A stretch of DNA of 64,000 nt, taken from Acidobacteriota bacterium. GTDB lineage: Bacteria > Acidobacteriota > Terriglobia > Terriglobales > Acidobacteriaceae. The position numbers and the translations under genes were made by a program. The DNA is taken from the NCBI GenBank assembly GCA_021780075.1, contig JAJXZL010000022.1, positions 91,236 to 155,235 on the forward strand. The letters run 5' to 3'. Below the pieces are notes generated by a model. That model searched no databases. It was not told where the DNA came from and saw only the letters and a list, made by a program, of their open reading frames with translations. Positions 27,901 through 36,234 of this stretch are shown in pieces; position 1 is the first letter of the stretch, and every line of letters begins with the position of its first letter.

Positions 27901-28300
27901 CCTTGCAGCCGACTTCGCTGGAACCGGTATCACCACTGGCCCGCATCCCATTGCCTACCATCGTGCTGCATTGCGCAGTGAAGGAATTCTCTCGGCTGAC
28001 GATCTTATGCGCTGTGCCGGCAATCGTTCTGTCCGCATCGCCGGCTGCGTCATTGCGCGGCAGCGGCCGGGTACTGCAAAGGGCTTCGTCTTCCTCTCAC
28101 TCGAAGACGAAACGGGCATTGCCAATATTATCCTCACACCTGACATGTTTGAACGCGAGCGCATAGTCATTACACGCTCACGCTGTCTGCTCATCGAAGG
28201 ACCGGTGCAAAACCAGGACAGCGTCATCCACGTTAAAGCAAGAAAGATCACGCCACTGACCATCACGACCGCCGACGTCCGTTCGCATGACTTTCATTGA
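24965..28300 (+). CDS. dnaE2: Error-prone DNA polymerase DnaE2
   Basis: 1111 aa C-family polymerase that performs mutagenic translesion synthesis. The N-terminal PHP domain begins at ELHATSAFSFLAGAS (about residue 46). The palm carries PDIDLDLASGDE (about 446) followed by VITYRSRSAAREVGKALG. The fingers/thumb include QHSGGMVIC and AVGMRRSMQRM. A C-terminal OB domain follows (RIAGCVIARQRPGTAKGFVFLSLEDE). The HATSAFSFL PHP start and the modest length distinguish it from replicative DnaE. It is translationally coupled to imuB. Confidence 0.96.
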   Translation: MTDRRSQMPNMRSPGTPVCHPNDEYQPPILQRFTSNSVSGSGDYVELHATSAFSFLAGASQPEALIEQAATLGMPAIGLADRNGLYGAARFHTEAKRRGVKAHIGAEIAIASFGNRLTPPAWLPHQFGEEPARITLLCASQTGYQNLCQLITRFKMRETTKAEGAATLDDLEEFSAGLICLTGGEEGPLAAALARGGESETHKALGRLVSIYGRGNIYLELQRHHEREEECRNQSLLSAAAQFGLPVIATNGVRYASDKDRELLDLFTAVRHHTTLDRAGRLLATNSMRHLRTPREMAALFRDIPEAIANTRIVSDRLGFTLDKLGYEFPLYPVSQGETMDSFLARRAEEGVQKRYGSPARRHLLTKARTQVAHELALIAKLGFAGYFLIVWDLIRFCQSKRFLVQGRGSAANSAVCYALEITAVDPVGMELLFERFLSENRGEWPDIDLDLASGDEREQVIQYLYERYGALGAAMTANVITYRSRSAAREVGKALGFEEEQTARLSGLVGHWEWRGPNDTLNHHFQQAGFDIRHPRIARYLDLCLRLKDLPRHLGQHSGGMVICAGLLNRVVPIERASMPGRTVIQWDKEDCANMGLIKVDLLGLGMMAVLKDAIEMIPSHYGKQVDLATLPEDPLVYETLRKADTVGMFQVESRAQMASIPHNAPVRFYDLVVQVAIIRPGPIVGKMMHPYMRRRQGKEEVTYPHPLLEPALKRTLGVPLFQEQLLRMAMTVASFSGAEAEELRRAVGMRRSMQRMKDLEGRLRAGMTRNGIDAEAQNNIVQGISSFAMYGFPESHAASFALIAYASAYLKVHYLAAFTCGLLNNQPMGFYSPAVLIKDAQRHGLQVRPIDVQRSGWPCTLEPEADGSFSLRIGMNYAKGLRQSSAEALLEARAVAGAFSSVDELALRVPEISRKELVTLARIGALNALERVEHRRDALWQVEQAGRPVGPLLRGAHSASGSSFNQVLLRQMTTDERLAADFAGTGITTGPHPIAYHRAALRSEGILSADDLMRCAGNRSVRIAGCVIARQRPGTAKGFVFLSLEDETGIANIILTPDMFERERIVITRSRCLLIEGPVQNQDSVIHVKARKITPLTITTADVRSHDFH

Positions 28301-28591
28301 GCCGCGATACCGACGCTACCGCGGAATCAACTCCATCCATCGACTCATTTAACGGGAGACTCCATGTGGATGCTGCGGAAAACCTGGGGCTGCCCTTACT
28401 CCCGAGGACTAACATGAGACAACTTCGGTGTCGCAGTTAATTCAGGACATCTTGCAATATCTGGCTCATCTCTACGCTGCAAATGCACTTTCAAGTTCTA
28501 TGCCAATCCATTCTCTTTGGTAGCTGGGTCTTTCAACATAACCTGAATCGCGAACTACTGGCCAACACTGTGGCTTGGGGCCGTCTTCGCC

Positions 28592-29953
28592 TCACGAGAG
28601 TAATTCATACTCGCGCAGCTTTCGGTACAGGTTCCTCTCACTAATTCCGAGCAATTGCGCAGTATGGCCGCGGTGTCCTTTGCAGGCTTCCAGAGCTGCA
28701 AGAATGTGCGTCCGTTCAGCAGTCTGGAGCGTAGACAACTGTGGGGTGGCTGGCGATGATTCTGACTGCTCCGTCGGCTTTGCGTAACATAAAGCAGGAG
28801 GCAGATGCTCCGGTAGCACTGTGGAGCCTTCACACAGCACGAGTGCCGCTTCCACCACATGCAACAGTTCGCGAACATTGCCTGGCCAGTGATGACGCCG
28901 AAGTGCTTCGAGGGCTTGTTCGCTGAGCTGTTTCTTTGAGCCAAACTGCAGGTTGAGTTTTGCAACAAAGTGCTGCGCCATAACGTCGATGTCGCCGCTG
29001 CGCGCCCGCAACGGCGGAACCTCCACGGTGATTGTGCTCAGTCGGTAGTACAGATCCTCACGGAAGATACCCTGCTGCACCATGCGAGGGATATCGCGGT
29101 TGGTGGCGGCTAATACCCGAACATTAACGTGAATCTCCCGCGTTCCGCCCAAATGTCTGAACGTGGAGGTATCAAGTACGCGCAGCAAGGTTGTCTGCGT
29201 TGTTGGACTGATCTCGCCAATCTCGTCCAAAAAAATGGTTCCGCCATCCGCAACTTCAAAAAGTCCAGGCTTTGCGTGCTCCGCGCCGGTAAAGGCTCCG
29301 CGCTCGTGGCCGAATAGCTCGCTCTGGAGCAGACTCTCCTGTAACGCGGCGCACTCCACCACGACAAAAGGTTTAGCACTCCTCGTGCTCCGTGCATGAA
29401 TAAGCTTTGCGACCCGCTCCTTGCCCACCCCAGTTTCGCCCGAGATGAGAACAGCAGTATCGCGCGGGGCAATCTTATGAATGATGCTGAGCAGTTGATG
29501 AAACTCGGGGCTTTCTCCCACAAATGAGCTTTCGAGATTGGGCGGAGTTAGCGCGCGTTCAAGAAGGTTTGCCCTCTGCCGCAACGCCCGCCGCTCGAGA
29601 GCACGTTGGATGCGGATATCAAGCTCATCCAAAGGACAGGGCTTCACCACGTAGTCAAAGGCTCCAATGCGAATCGACTCGATGGCGGTATCGATGGAGC
29701 CGTGACCCGTAAGCATGATGACCTCGGTCGTCGGCGCATTAGCCGTGATGGTGCGTAGTGCATCGAGCCCGCCCATGCCAGGTAGCCGCAAGTCGAGGAG
29801 CACAATTTCAGGGTCGTCAGCCTTGACGCGCTGGACCGCTTCTTCACCTGACCCAGCGGTTACGACCTCGTAGCCGATCCGCTTAAGCTCTTGCGCCATC
29901 ACATGACGAAACGCTGCATCGTCGTCAACGAGCAGGATGGAGGCTTGGCTCAT
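28592..29953 (-). CDS. Sigma-54-dependent response regulator (NtrC family)
   Basis: 453 aa. The receiver domain has phospho-acceptor Asp54 in VLLDLRLPG with acidic pocket DDD10-12. The AAA+ domain has Walker A GETGVGKE (172-179) and GAFTGA (219-224), the loop that contacts sigma-54. It also has FLDEIGE and the arginine-finger region RXDLYYRL. A Fis-type helix-turn-helix ends the protein (GHTAQLLGISERNLYRKLREY). Its ATG overlaps the sensor-kinase stop as ATGA. The divergent -24/-12 promoter at 31978 is its obvious target. Confidence 0.96.
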   Translation of the reverse strand: MSQASILLVDDDAAFRHVMAQELKRIGYEVVTAGSGEEAVQRVKADDPEIVLLDLRLPGMGGLDALRTITANAPTTEVIMLTGHGSIDTAIESIRIGAFDYVVKPCPLDELDIRIQRALERRALRQRANLLERALTPPNLESSFVGESPEFHQLLSIIHKIAPRDTAVLISGETGVGKERVAKLIHARSTRSAKPFVVVECAALQESLLQSELFGHERGAFTGAEHAKPGLFEVADGGTIFLDEIGEISPTTQTTLLRVLDTSTFRHLGGTREIHVNVRVLAATNRDIPRMVQQGIFREDLYYRLSTITVEVPPLRARSGDIDVMAQHFVAKLNLQFGSKKQLSEQALEALRRHHWPGNVRELLHVVEAALVLCEGSTVLPEHLPPALCYAKPTEQSESSPATPQLSTLQTAERTHILAALEACKGHRGHTAQLLGISERNLYRKLREYELLS

Positions 29954-31857
29954 GGTTCAACCTCCTGTACAGGCTCGGGTTGGATTGTCGGCAACACCAC
30001 TTCGAACATCGACCCATTGTCGAGCTTACTCTCCACCACGATGTCGCCACCCCAACTTCGCACAGCATTCAACGAGAGGAATAAACCCAGTCCGGTTCCC
30101 CCGTCACGCATGCTGAAAAAGGGCTCAAATATTTTGTGCAGATTTTCCTGCGCAATTCCGCAACCCTCGTCGCGTACGCGAATACGAACAACGCCGTTGC
30201 TTTCGGCTTCGACAGTAACCCGGCTCCCCGGCTTAGACGCCTGAATTGCGTTGAGCAACAGATTGATCAGGATATCCTGCAATTCCGCCTCGCCTGCCCT
30301 CACATGCACGCCAGCCGCGAGCGGCTGCACCACAATCTGCACGGAGTGAGCGCGTGCAGTGGGATCGACGAGCCGCTGCGCAGATTCAATCGCCTCGCGC
30401 ACATCGACGATGGCCTCATGGCTACGCTGTCCCCGCGACAGGCGCAGAAATTGTTGCGTAATGCCCCGGCAGCGCAGCAACTGCTCGCGCGCAATTGCAG
30501 CACTCTCGCGGATTCTTTCAGGCTCTGGTTGCGCGCTCTGTTGGGCGGGCGTTTCGCGCAGGATACCCTCGATGCAGGTAAGCACTGTGCCCAGTGGAGT
30601 ATTCAATTCGTGAGAAAACCCGGATGCCAAGACTCCCAGCGAGGCCAGCCGATGCGACTCCGCCAGCTTTGCTTCTGCCGCGCGCCTCTCTGAGATGTCG
30701 CGCCATACCTCGACCACATGCGTCAGGTGACCGCTCGCATCACGGATCGGCGAGACATGAATCTCCTCCCAGGCCACCTTGCCGTTGCCGCAGCGATGCT
30801 CGAAAATGCGCACCTGGTGTATCCCTGTCTGCAGATATTTGAGGGTAGGACAATCCGGCTGCGCGCAGGCTCCAGTGCAGAGCTGGTAACAGAAGCTTCC
30901 AACAACCTGCTCGCGGGCACTTCCGGTTCGTCGCAGAAACGCGTCATTCGCGGCGATGATCCTTCGCTCTGGATCCAACACAACAATTCCATCGTCGATG
31001 CTGTTGATAACGGTTTCCAGCCGCTCTCTCTCGGCACTCACCTCGTTCACCAGCCCGGCCACGGAGTCGGCCATCATGTTGAACTCCCGGCCCAGCCACG
31101 CCAGCGTATCGGAGCCATCCACCTGCGCTCGCCGCTCAAGGTCGCCTTGGGAAACCATGCGCGCTGTGTTCTCAAGGCGCTGCAGTCTGCGCAGGACAGA
31201 CACCCGGATCACCACGAAGATTGCGCCAACAATCACAAAGGTCAGTGCTCCGGTGCCCGCGACCATCCAGCGCAGGTCCCGCGTCATGCCGGCGCGAACC
31301 TCGCCCGCATCGTAATCCAGGATCAGCACTCCGTTGATCGTCTTGTCCGGAGCGTGGCAGCGATGACAGTCCTCACGGTTACGGATCGGGACAACAGTCC
31401 GAAGAATCGTCCCGCCCCGCGTTTCAATCACGCGGTTCGATGCCCTTCGATCCACTGGATCGCGGTGACACGCCTGGCAGGTGGGAGAGCTGATCTGAAA
31501 GTCGTCCTCATGCTTGAGCGGCGCACTCGAATAGCGTGGCACGCCGTCGCGGTTCAGCAGCACCAGTTGCTCCACCCGCGCCTGTTTGCCAAATCCCTCG
31601 ATCATCTGGGCAATCAACGGCCGATCGTTCTTCAGCATCGCGTGTTCAAGAGCTGTCTGAATCAGTTCGCTCTCGGCAAGCGCATTGATGCGCGCCATTT
31701 CGAGCACGCTGTTGAAATGCCGCACGGAATAGAAGTACGCAGCCACGGCGCAGGCCACCACCACCGCTGCGGTCACACCCAGCGTGAGACCAACCGTCAT
31801 GCTGGAAAAGCGCAACTTCATTGGAAGGTTCCGGTAACTGGTTGCGAATTTTTGCAC
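29950..31857 (-). CDS. Sensor histidine kinase with periplasmic c-type diheme domain
   Basis: 635 aa from a GTG (ATG at 31821 is an alternative). Two membrane helices (about 20-45 and 199-219) flank a periplasmic domain with two c-heme sites: CQACH (127-131) and CHRCH (164-168). A HAMP region follows, then a PAS domain (about 285-390) with four cysteines (C323, C327, C331, C336). The kinase core has His416 in FSHELNTPL and the N and G boxes (LLNAIQA; GTGLGLFLS). The hemes suggest redox or small-ligand sensing. It is co-translated with the NtrC-type regulator and divergent from the Rieske/cytochrome b operon. Confidence 0.93.
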   Translation of the reverse strand: MQKFATSYRNLPMKLRFSSMTVGLTLGVTAAVVVACAVAAYFYSVRHFNSVLEMARINALAESELIQTALEHAMLKNDRPLIAQMIEGFGKQARVEQLVLLNRDGVPRYSSAPLKHEDDFQISSPTCQACHRDPVDRRASNRVIETRGGTILRTVVPIRNREDCHRCHAPDKTINGVLILDYDAGEVRAGMTRDLRWMVAGTGALTFVIVGAIFVVIRVSVLRRLQRLENTARMVSQGDLERRAQVDGSDTLAWLGREFNMMADSVAGLVNEVSAERERLETVINSIDDGIVVLDPERRIIAANDAFLRRTGSAREQVVGSFCYQLCTGACAQPDCPTLKYLQTGIHQVRIFEHRCGNGKVAWEEIHVSPIRDASGHLTHVVEVWRDISERRAAEAKLAESHRLASLGVLASGFSHELNTPLGTVLTCIEGILRETPAQQSAQPEPERIRESAAIAREQLLRCRGITQQFLRLSRGQRSHEAIVDVREAIESAQRLVDPTARAHSVQIVVQPLAAGVHVRAGEAELQDILINLLLNAIQASKPGSRVTVEAESNGVVRIRVRDEGCGIAQENLHKIFEPFFSMRDGGTGLGLFLSLNAVRSWGGDIVVESKLDNGSMFEVVLPTIQPEPVQEVEP

Positions 31858-31879
31858 ATGGCCGAGTTGGCGTCAACGC

Positions 31880-31917
31880 CTGACGAATTGTCAGTTCGAT
31901 CATGACAAAGTGACAGT
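31880..31917. promoter_or_regulatory. Candidate enhancer site: overlapping TGAC/GTCA palindromes
   Basis: CTGAC-GAATT-GTCAG (31880-31894) is a perfect 5-bp palindrome. It overlaps a perfect TTGTCA-N9-TGACAA (31888-31908), and a further TGACA follows at 31911. They lie about 70-100 bases upstream of the -24/-12 promoter, where NtrC-type activators bind, and just before the sensor kinase gene. Assignment to the neighbouring regulator is inference. Confidence 0.5.
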
Positions 31918-31977
31918 CGTACGCCAGCATCGCTCTCGCACGAGCTGAAACGAAGAGAGTTAGAAGCCGTTCAGGAA

Positions 31978-31993
31978 TGGCACGCCGGGTGCT
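31978..31993 (+). promoter_or_regulatory. Sigma-54 (-24/-12) promoter of the bc/multiheme operon
   Basis: TGGCACGCCGGGTGCT: the GG doublet (31979-31980) and the GC doublet (31991-31992) are exactly 10 bases apart, as sigma-54 requires. The -24 half is the consensus TGGCAC; the -12 half is GTGC rather than TTGC. Predicted transcript start near 32004, leaving a short leader with AAAGGAGGT before the ATG at 32025. A sigma-54 activator gene is divergent and adjacent. Confidence 0.78.
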
Positions 31994-32024
31994 TAAACCA
32001 GGGCCATAAAGGAGGTATAACGCG

Positions 32025-32345
32025 ATGTACATGCTCTTGATGGGATTGTGCTTCACATTTTTTGGGCTGGCCGTAACCGCTGTTGCATTTGCGGCATCTA
32101 CCCGTCCCAACTCGTCCCCTTCAGCGGTTCAGCCCGAACTCCCCGCTCCGAAGGTGTCCCCGGCCCGCTTCTTCTCCGACCAGGCCGCATCGCCCATTCC
32201 GGTTCCGCCTCAGGTACCGATTGAAGTGCTGCTCCAGCAGATAGAGAACCACATCCGCCTTGAACAGGCCGCCGCGGAATCCTTCGTCGCGTATCCCACA
32301 CAGGCGCTGCTGCACAGCAAGACGTCCTCACCGTTTGTGAACTAG
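32025..32345 (+). CDS. Small membrane-anchored protein of unknown function
   Basis: 106 aa with a strong AAAGGAGGT Shine-Dalgarno. One N-terminal helix (about residues 4-24) is followed by a Pro/Ser-rich stretch and a short region with several acidic and Gln residues (EVLLQQIENHIRLEQAAAESF). It has no cysteines suggestive of cofactors. As first gene of the sigma-54 operon it may be a complex-specific assembly or anchoring subunit, which is inference. I do not recognise the family. Confidence 0.7.
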   Translation: MYMLLMGLCFTFFGLAVTAVAFAASTRPNSSPSAVQPELPAPKVSPARFFSDQAASPIPVPPQVPIEVLLQQIENHIRLEQAAAESFVAYPTQALLHSKTSSPFVN

Positions 32346-32356
32346 GGGAGCAACCC

Positions 32357-32836
32357 ATGGAGCACGAACTGCTGAAAGGTCTCTCATCCGACGAAGTCGA
32401 ACAGGTGCTGGCCCTTGGCAAGCGCATGAAGGTACCCAGCGGGGGATCGCTCTTCCGGCTGGGCGATTCCGCCGACCGTCTGTTTCTCGTTGAACGCGGA
32501 CGGATCCGCCTGACATTTCCCATGCTGATCCGCGGTCATGAAGAAGAAGTCTTTATCGAGGAGAAGTCGCCCGGCCAAACCGTAGGCTGGTCCGCGCTTG
32601 TCCCTCCCTACCGCTTCACGCTCTCTGCCACCGCGCCGCTGGAAACAGACGTGATTGCATTGCAGCGTGAGACGCTGTGCGCGCTTTGCGAGCGTTCGCC
32701 GGTTGTCGGCGCTCGAATCGGTTTGAACTTGTCCTTCGTCGTCGCACAGCGTCTGCAACTCGTCCAGGCAATGTGGATGCGCGAGATTGAGCGGACCGTT
32801 GAAATGAAGTCAGCCGTTGCCGCTGAGGCTCGATGA
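32357..32836 (+). CDS. Cyclic-nucleotide-binding-domain protein without a DNA-binding domain
   Basis: 159 aa with a single Crp-like cNMP-binding beta-roll (LSSDEVEQVLALGKRMKVPSG; GDSADRLFLVERGRIRL; PGQTVGWSALVPPYRFTLSA). The sequence ends soon after the long helix, so the usual C-terminal helix-turn-helix is absent and it should not bind DNA by itself. It starts 11 bases after the small membrane protein gene and precedes the Rieske gene. It may act as a ligand- or redox-responsive modulator of the complex; no function is proven by sequence. Confidence 0.85.
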   Translation: MEHELLKGLSSDEVEQVLALGKRMKVPSGGSLFRLGDSADRLFLVERGRIRLTFPMLIRGHEEEVFIEEKSPGQTVGWSALVPPYRFTLSATAPLETDVIALQRETLCALCERSPVVGARIGLNLSFVVAQRLQLVQAMWMREIERTVEMKSAVAAEAR

Positions 32837-32952
32837 CTTCAACCGCATCGCGCTAGAGATGGCGTAGCCTCGTTGATCACCGCGTCAACCAATGAGCCTG
32901 TGTTCAAGCGAGCCGCAACATTCCAGGCGGCTGCAGATTTGGAGAGGCAATA

Positions 32953-33438
32953 ATGGCAACCAGTGACCCAAGCGCTATAAATCCGGGCGCGCCGACGGCC
33001 ACGTCCATACCGCGTCGAGGGTTTGTGGAGTTGCTGCTGAGCAGCGGAATTATTGCCACAGCCGCCGCATTTGTTTACCCCGTTCTTCGCTACTTTGTTC
33101 CTCCCAAGACTACCGACGTCGGCGGCGATTCCGTAGTAGCCGGCAAAGTAGGCGAACTGAAGCCGAACAGCGGCAAGATCTTCCGCTTCGGTAGTCGTCC
33201 GGGCCTGCTCATTCTTACTGCGGACGGCGAATATCGTGCGTTGTCCGCAGTCTGTACCCATCTCTCCTGCACGGTTCAGTTTCGACCTGATCTGCGCGAA
33301 GTGTGGTGCGCATGTCACAACGGTGTATATGGCCTTGATGGTCGCAACATATTGGGCCCTCCGCCGCGCCCATTGGAGTCTTTCGACGTGCAGGTGCGCG
33401 GCAATGAGATCTACGTAACCCGCCGGCGGGAGAGCTGA
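32953..33438 (+). CDS. Rieske iron-sulfur protein of a bc/b6-type complex
   Basis: 161 aa. One N-terminal helix (about residues 24-46) anchors a periplasmic Rieske domain. The [2Fe-2S] ligands are in CTHLSC (C101, H103) and CACHNG (C119, H122), with the disulfide partners C106 and C121. It carries electrons from quinol oxidised at the cytochrome b Qo site to the downstream multiheme cytochrome. It ends 1 base before the cytochrome b gene, a tight operon. Confidence 0.94.
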   Translation: MATSDPSAINPGAPTATSIPRRGFVELLLSSGIIATAAAFVYPVLRYFVPPKTTDVGGDSVVAGKVGELKPNSGKIFRFGSRPGLLILTADGEYRALSAVCTHLSCTVQFRPDLREVWCACHNGVYGLDGRNILGPPPRPLESFDVQVRGNEIYVTRRRES

Positions 33439-33439
33439 G

Positions 33440-34525
33440 ATGACCGTCGTTCGCAATGTGCGCAACTGGTTTTACGAACGCCTTGAGTGGGATGACCTGA
33501 TCGCGCCATTGCGCAAGAAGACTGTCCCCCTGCATCGCCTCTCTTATTGGTACTTTCTCGGCGGCATTACGCTCTTTCTTTTCGTGATTCAGGTTCTCAC
33601 CGGAATCCTGCTTCTGCTCTACTACCGCCCCGGAGCCAACGAGGCATTTGAGAGCGTGCAGTACATCATGACCCAGGTGCAATTCGGCTGGCTGATCCGC
33701 TCCATCCATTCCTGGTCGGCCAACCTCATGGTCTTTACCGCCTTCGCGCACATGTTCAGCGTTCTTTTTCTCAAGGCCTATCGCAAACCGCGAGAGCTGA
33801 CCTGGATCAGCGGCGTGATCCTCCTGGTTCTTGTCATGGGCTTCGGCTTCAGCGGGTATCTTCTCCCCTGGAATACGCTTGCATTCTTTGCCACCAAAGT
33901 CGGCACCGACATCGCGGGGCAAGTTCCATTCGTCGGCCACGCCATCATGGTCTTTCTTCGCGGAGGTGAAGAGGTAACAGGCGCCACTCTCACCCGCTTC
34001 TTCGGATTTCACGTGGCCGTTCTGCCTGGCCTCGTCACAGTGCTCATCACATTCCATCTGCTTCTTGTACAGCGCCAGGGAATGAGCGTGCCGCCGCACG
34101 TGGAGAAAGATTGGAATGCCAATCCCACAACAAGGCGCGAGCTGAAATTCTTTCCCAACTTCGCTCTGCGGGAACTAATGGCATGGTACACAGGCCTCGG
34201 CGTGCTCGGTGCACTGGCCGCCGTCTTTCCGTGGAACCTAGGCGTCAAGGCCGATCTCTTTGCCTCTGCTCCGGCGGGAATCAAACCGGAGTGGTACTTC
34301 CTCTTCATGTTCCAGACGCTCAAGATGATTCCTTCCAAGGTTTGGTTCATGGACGGCGAAGTCCTCGGGATCCTCGCTTTTGGGGTCGCCGGAGTGCTCT
34401 GGCTGCTTCTCCCTTTTCTGGAGTGCGATCGCCTGGCGCGCTCGAAACAGTGGATCACGGGCATGTCAGTCTTTGCGCTGGCCTACGTGGTGGCGATGAG
34501 TGTGTATGGCTATGTTGCGAAATAA
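33440..34525 (+). CDS. Cytochrome b (b6 plus subunit-IV type) of a quinol oxidase complex
   Basis: 361 aa polytopic protein. Heme b ligands are visible as two His pairs: [15 protein letters not shown] and [16 protein letters not shown]. The second pair has 14 residues between, the b6-type spacing. GYLLPWN follows the first pair, and the Qo motif PEWY is in [12 protein letters not shown]. The C-terminal third corresponds to subunit IV, so b6 and IV are fused. It oxidises menaquinol or another quinol and passes electrons to the Rieske protein. The next gene overlaps its 3' end. Confidence 0.94.
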   Translation: MTVVRNVRNWFYERLEWDDLIAPLRKKTVPLHRLSYWYFLGGITLFLFVIQVLTGILLLLYYRPGANEAFESVQYIMTQVQFGWLIRSIHSWSANLMVFTAFAHMFSVLFLKAYRKPRELTWISGVILLVLVMGFGFSGYLLPWNTLAFFATKVGTDIAGQVPFVGHAIMVFLRGGEEVTGATLTRFFGFHVAVLPGLVTVLITFHLLLVQRQGMSVPPHVEKDWNANPTTRRELKFFPNFALRELMAWYTGLGVLGALAAVFPWNLGVKADLFASAPAGIKPEWYFLFMFQTLKMIPSKVWFMDGEVLGILAFGVAGVLWLLLPFLECDRLARSKQWITGMSVFALAYVVAMSVYGYVAK

Positions 34526-35774
34526 ATTCCGCAAAGCCGGCATGGCCCGCTATCTCGTTACGCTGGGCCTGCTCGCACTCGCAGCATCATTCGGCTACGG
34601 GCAGGCCAAGAACTCGTGCGTGGACTGCCACTCCGCTCTGCCCGATCCTCTGGGCGTGACGCAGGAGACATTCAGTCACGATATCCATGCGCAAAAGGGG
34701 CTTACCTGCGTCAGTTGCCACGGCGGCGACGCCAGCACCGACGACCCGACGCAGTCCATGAGTCGAAAGGCGGGCTGGAAGGGAAAAATTGATCGCCGCC
34801 AAATTCCAGAGCTGTGCGGAAGCTGCCATTCCAATCCCACCTACATGCGCCAGTACGATCCCGGCCTGCGCACCGATCAGTTGGCGGAATACCACACCAG
34901 CGTGCACGGCAAGCGCCTGGTCGCGGGCGATCCCAAGGTCGCTGTGTGCACTGACTGCCATGGCGTCCACGATCTCAAAGCGCCTAACGATCTGCAGTCC
35001 AAGGTTTACCCCCTTAACATCGCGAATACCTGCGCTCGTTGCCACGCAGACGCGCAATACATGAAGGGATATTCCATCCCGACCGACCAGTTTGCGCTTT
35101 ACGGCAAGAGCATGCACCATGAGGCTCTCACCGTGCGCGCCGACCTCAGCGCTCCTACCTGCACAACCTGCCACGGCAATCATGGTGCAGCGCCGCCTGG
35201 AGTGGACAAGGTCCAGAGCGTCTGCTCAACATGTCACATTTTCCAGGCCCAGATGTATGTAAAGAGTTCGCACAAAGCGGCGTTCGACGCGGCATCTCTG
35301 TCTGGCTGTGTTGTGTGCCACGGCAACCACGACATTGAGCACCCGACCGATGCAAAACTGAGCACAGGTCAAGGCGCAGTCTGCATGCAGTGCCACAAGC
35401 TGGGCGACTTTTGTGATCGGGCGCGGGCACACATGTTAAGTCAGATTACGCGATTGGATGAGGCGATCAAGGATGCGGATAACGCACTCGCAGTCGCCGA
35501 ATCTGCTGGCATGGAAGTCAGCGAGGCCCGCCTGGGCCAGAACGAGGCGCGCGACTCTCTTACCAAGGCGCGCGTCGCGATTCACAGCTTCAAGCCCGAA
35601 GTCGTCGATCAATATGTACAGGCAGGATTACAAGTGGCCAACAAGGACATGAAGGCCGGCCAGCAGGCTATCGTGCAACGCAATCGGCGCCAAATGGGCC
35701 TTGGCCTATCCCTAATCGCAATTGCGATGGTGCTGGTGGGACTCTGGCTCTACATCAGAAAAATTGAACGCTAG
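34512..35774 (+). CDS. Nonaheme cytochrome c with coiled coil and C-terminal membrane anchor
   Basis: 420 aa from the ATG at 34512; GTG 34500 and ATG 34542 are also possible. The signal peptide ends near FGYGQA. I count nine CxxCH heme sites, from CVDCH through CVSCH, CGSCH, CTDCH, CARCH, CTTCH, CSTCH and CVVCH to CMQCH. A predicted coiled-coil region follows ([19 protein letters not shown] onward), then a final membrane helix ([17 protein letters not shown]). It takes the place of cytochrome c1 or f as electron acceptor of the complex, and its start overlaps the cytochrome b stop. Terminal acceptor unknown. Confidence 0.93.
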   Translation: MLRNKFRKAGMARYLVTLGLLALAASFGYGQAKNSCVDCHSALPDPLGVTQETFSHDIHAQKGLTCVSCHGGDASTDDPTQSMSRKAGWKGKIDRRQIPELCGSCHSNPTYMRQYDPGLRTDQLAEYHTSVHGKRLVAGDPKVAVCTDCHGVHDLKAPNDLQSKVYPLNIANTCARCHADAQYMKGYSIPTDQFALYGKSMHHEALTVRADLSAPTCTTCHGNHGAAPPGVDKVQSVCSTCHIFQAQMYVKSSHKAAFDAASLSGCVVCHGNHDIEHPTDAKLSTGQGAVCMQCHKLGDFCDRARAHMLSQITRLDEAIKDADNALAVAESAGMEVSEARLGQNEARDSLTKARVAIHSFKPEVVDQYVQAGLQVANKDMKAGQQAIVQRNRRQMGLGLSLIAIAMVLVGLWLYIRKIER

Positions 35775-36234
35775 CCCCCGTAGCGCTTCTGCCACAATCG
35801 GTGTCAGCGAAGAAGCCGCATGCCGCACTCTGATCTTGGCATGGCGAGCATTCCTATTGCCGCACCAGTGCTCCGGCAATTTGGTCTGCCCGGTAATTTG
35901 TACCAGTGGAAGAGTTAGTGTGCGCAGTGACTGAAGGGCTGTCCGCATTTTTCGTCCAATTCGCCCCCTGAGACGTTTTAGCATGACCACGGACAGGATG
36001 CATGACAACGGTCTGCCGGTTCGCGGGGATAGGTCGCTCCCCGCAGAGCGTGGGCAGGCCAGCCTGCGGCGACTTCACTGCACCGCGGGGCGAATCCTCA
36101 ATCTGTCAGACGGCACAACAAAAAAGCCCGCTTGCGTTCCCGGCCGCACCTTCCTGGAATTGGTACGCTTATCCTCTTCTCCGTCGATGTTACAAGCGCG
36201 CGGTGAGGGGCGGGTAGGGAGAGATGGGACTCGT
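35775..36234. other. Intergenic between converging operons
   Basis: 460 bases with no supportable gene. A 7-bp inverted repeat GCGGGGA/TCCCCGC (36023-36044) and a nearby GCAGG/CCTGC hairpin are the only structures I see. Neither has a T-run. I find no clean terminator for the cytochrome operon. Confidence 0.45.

Noticed and set aside
30718..31905. 395-aa open frame opposite the sensor kinase
   Set aside because: The kinase has heme, HAMP, PAS and kinase motifs in order; the opposite frame does not look like a protein family.
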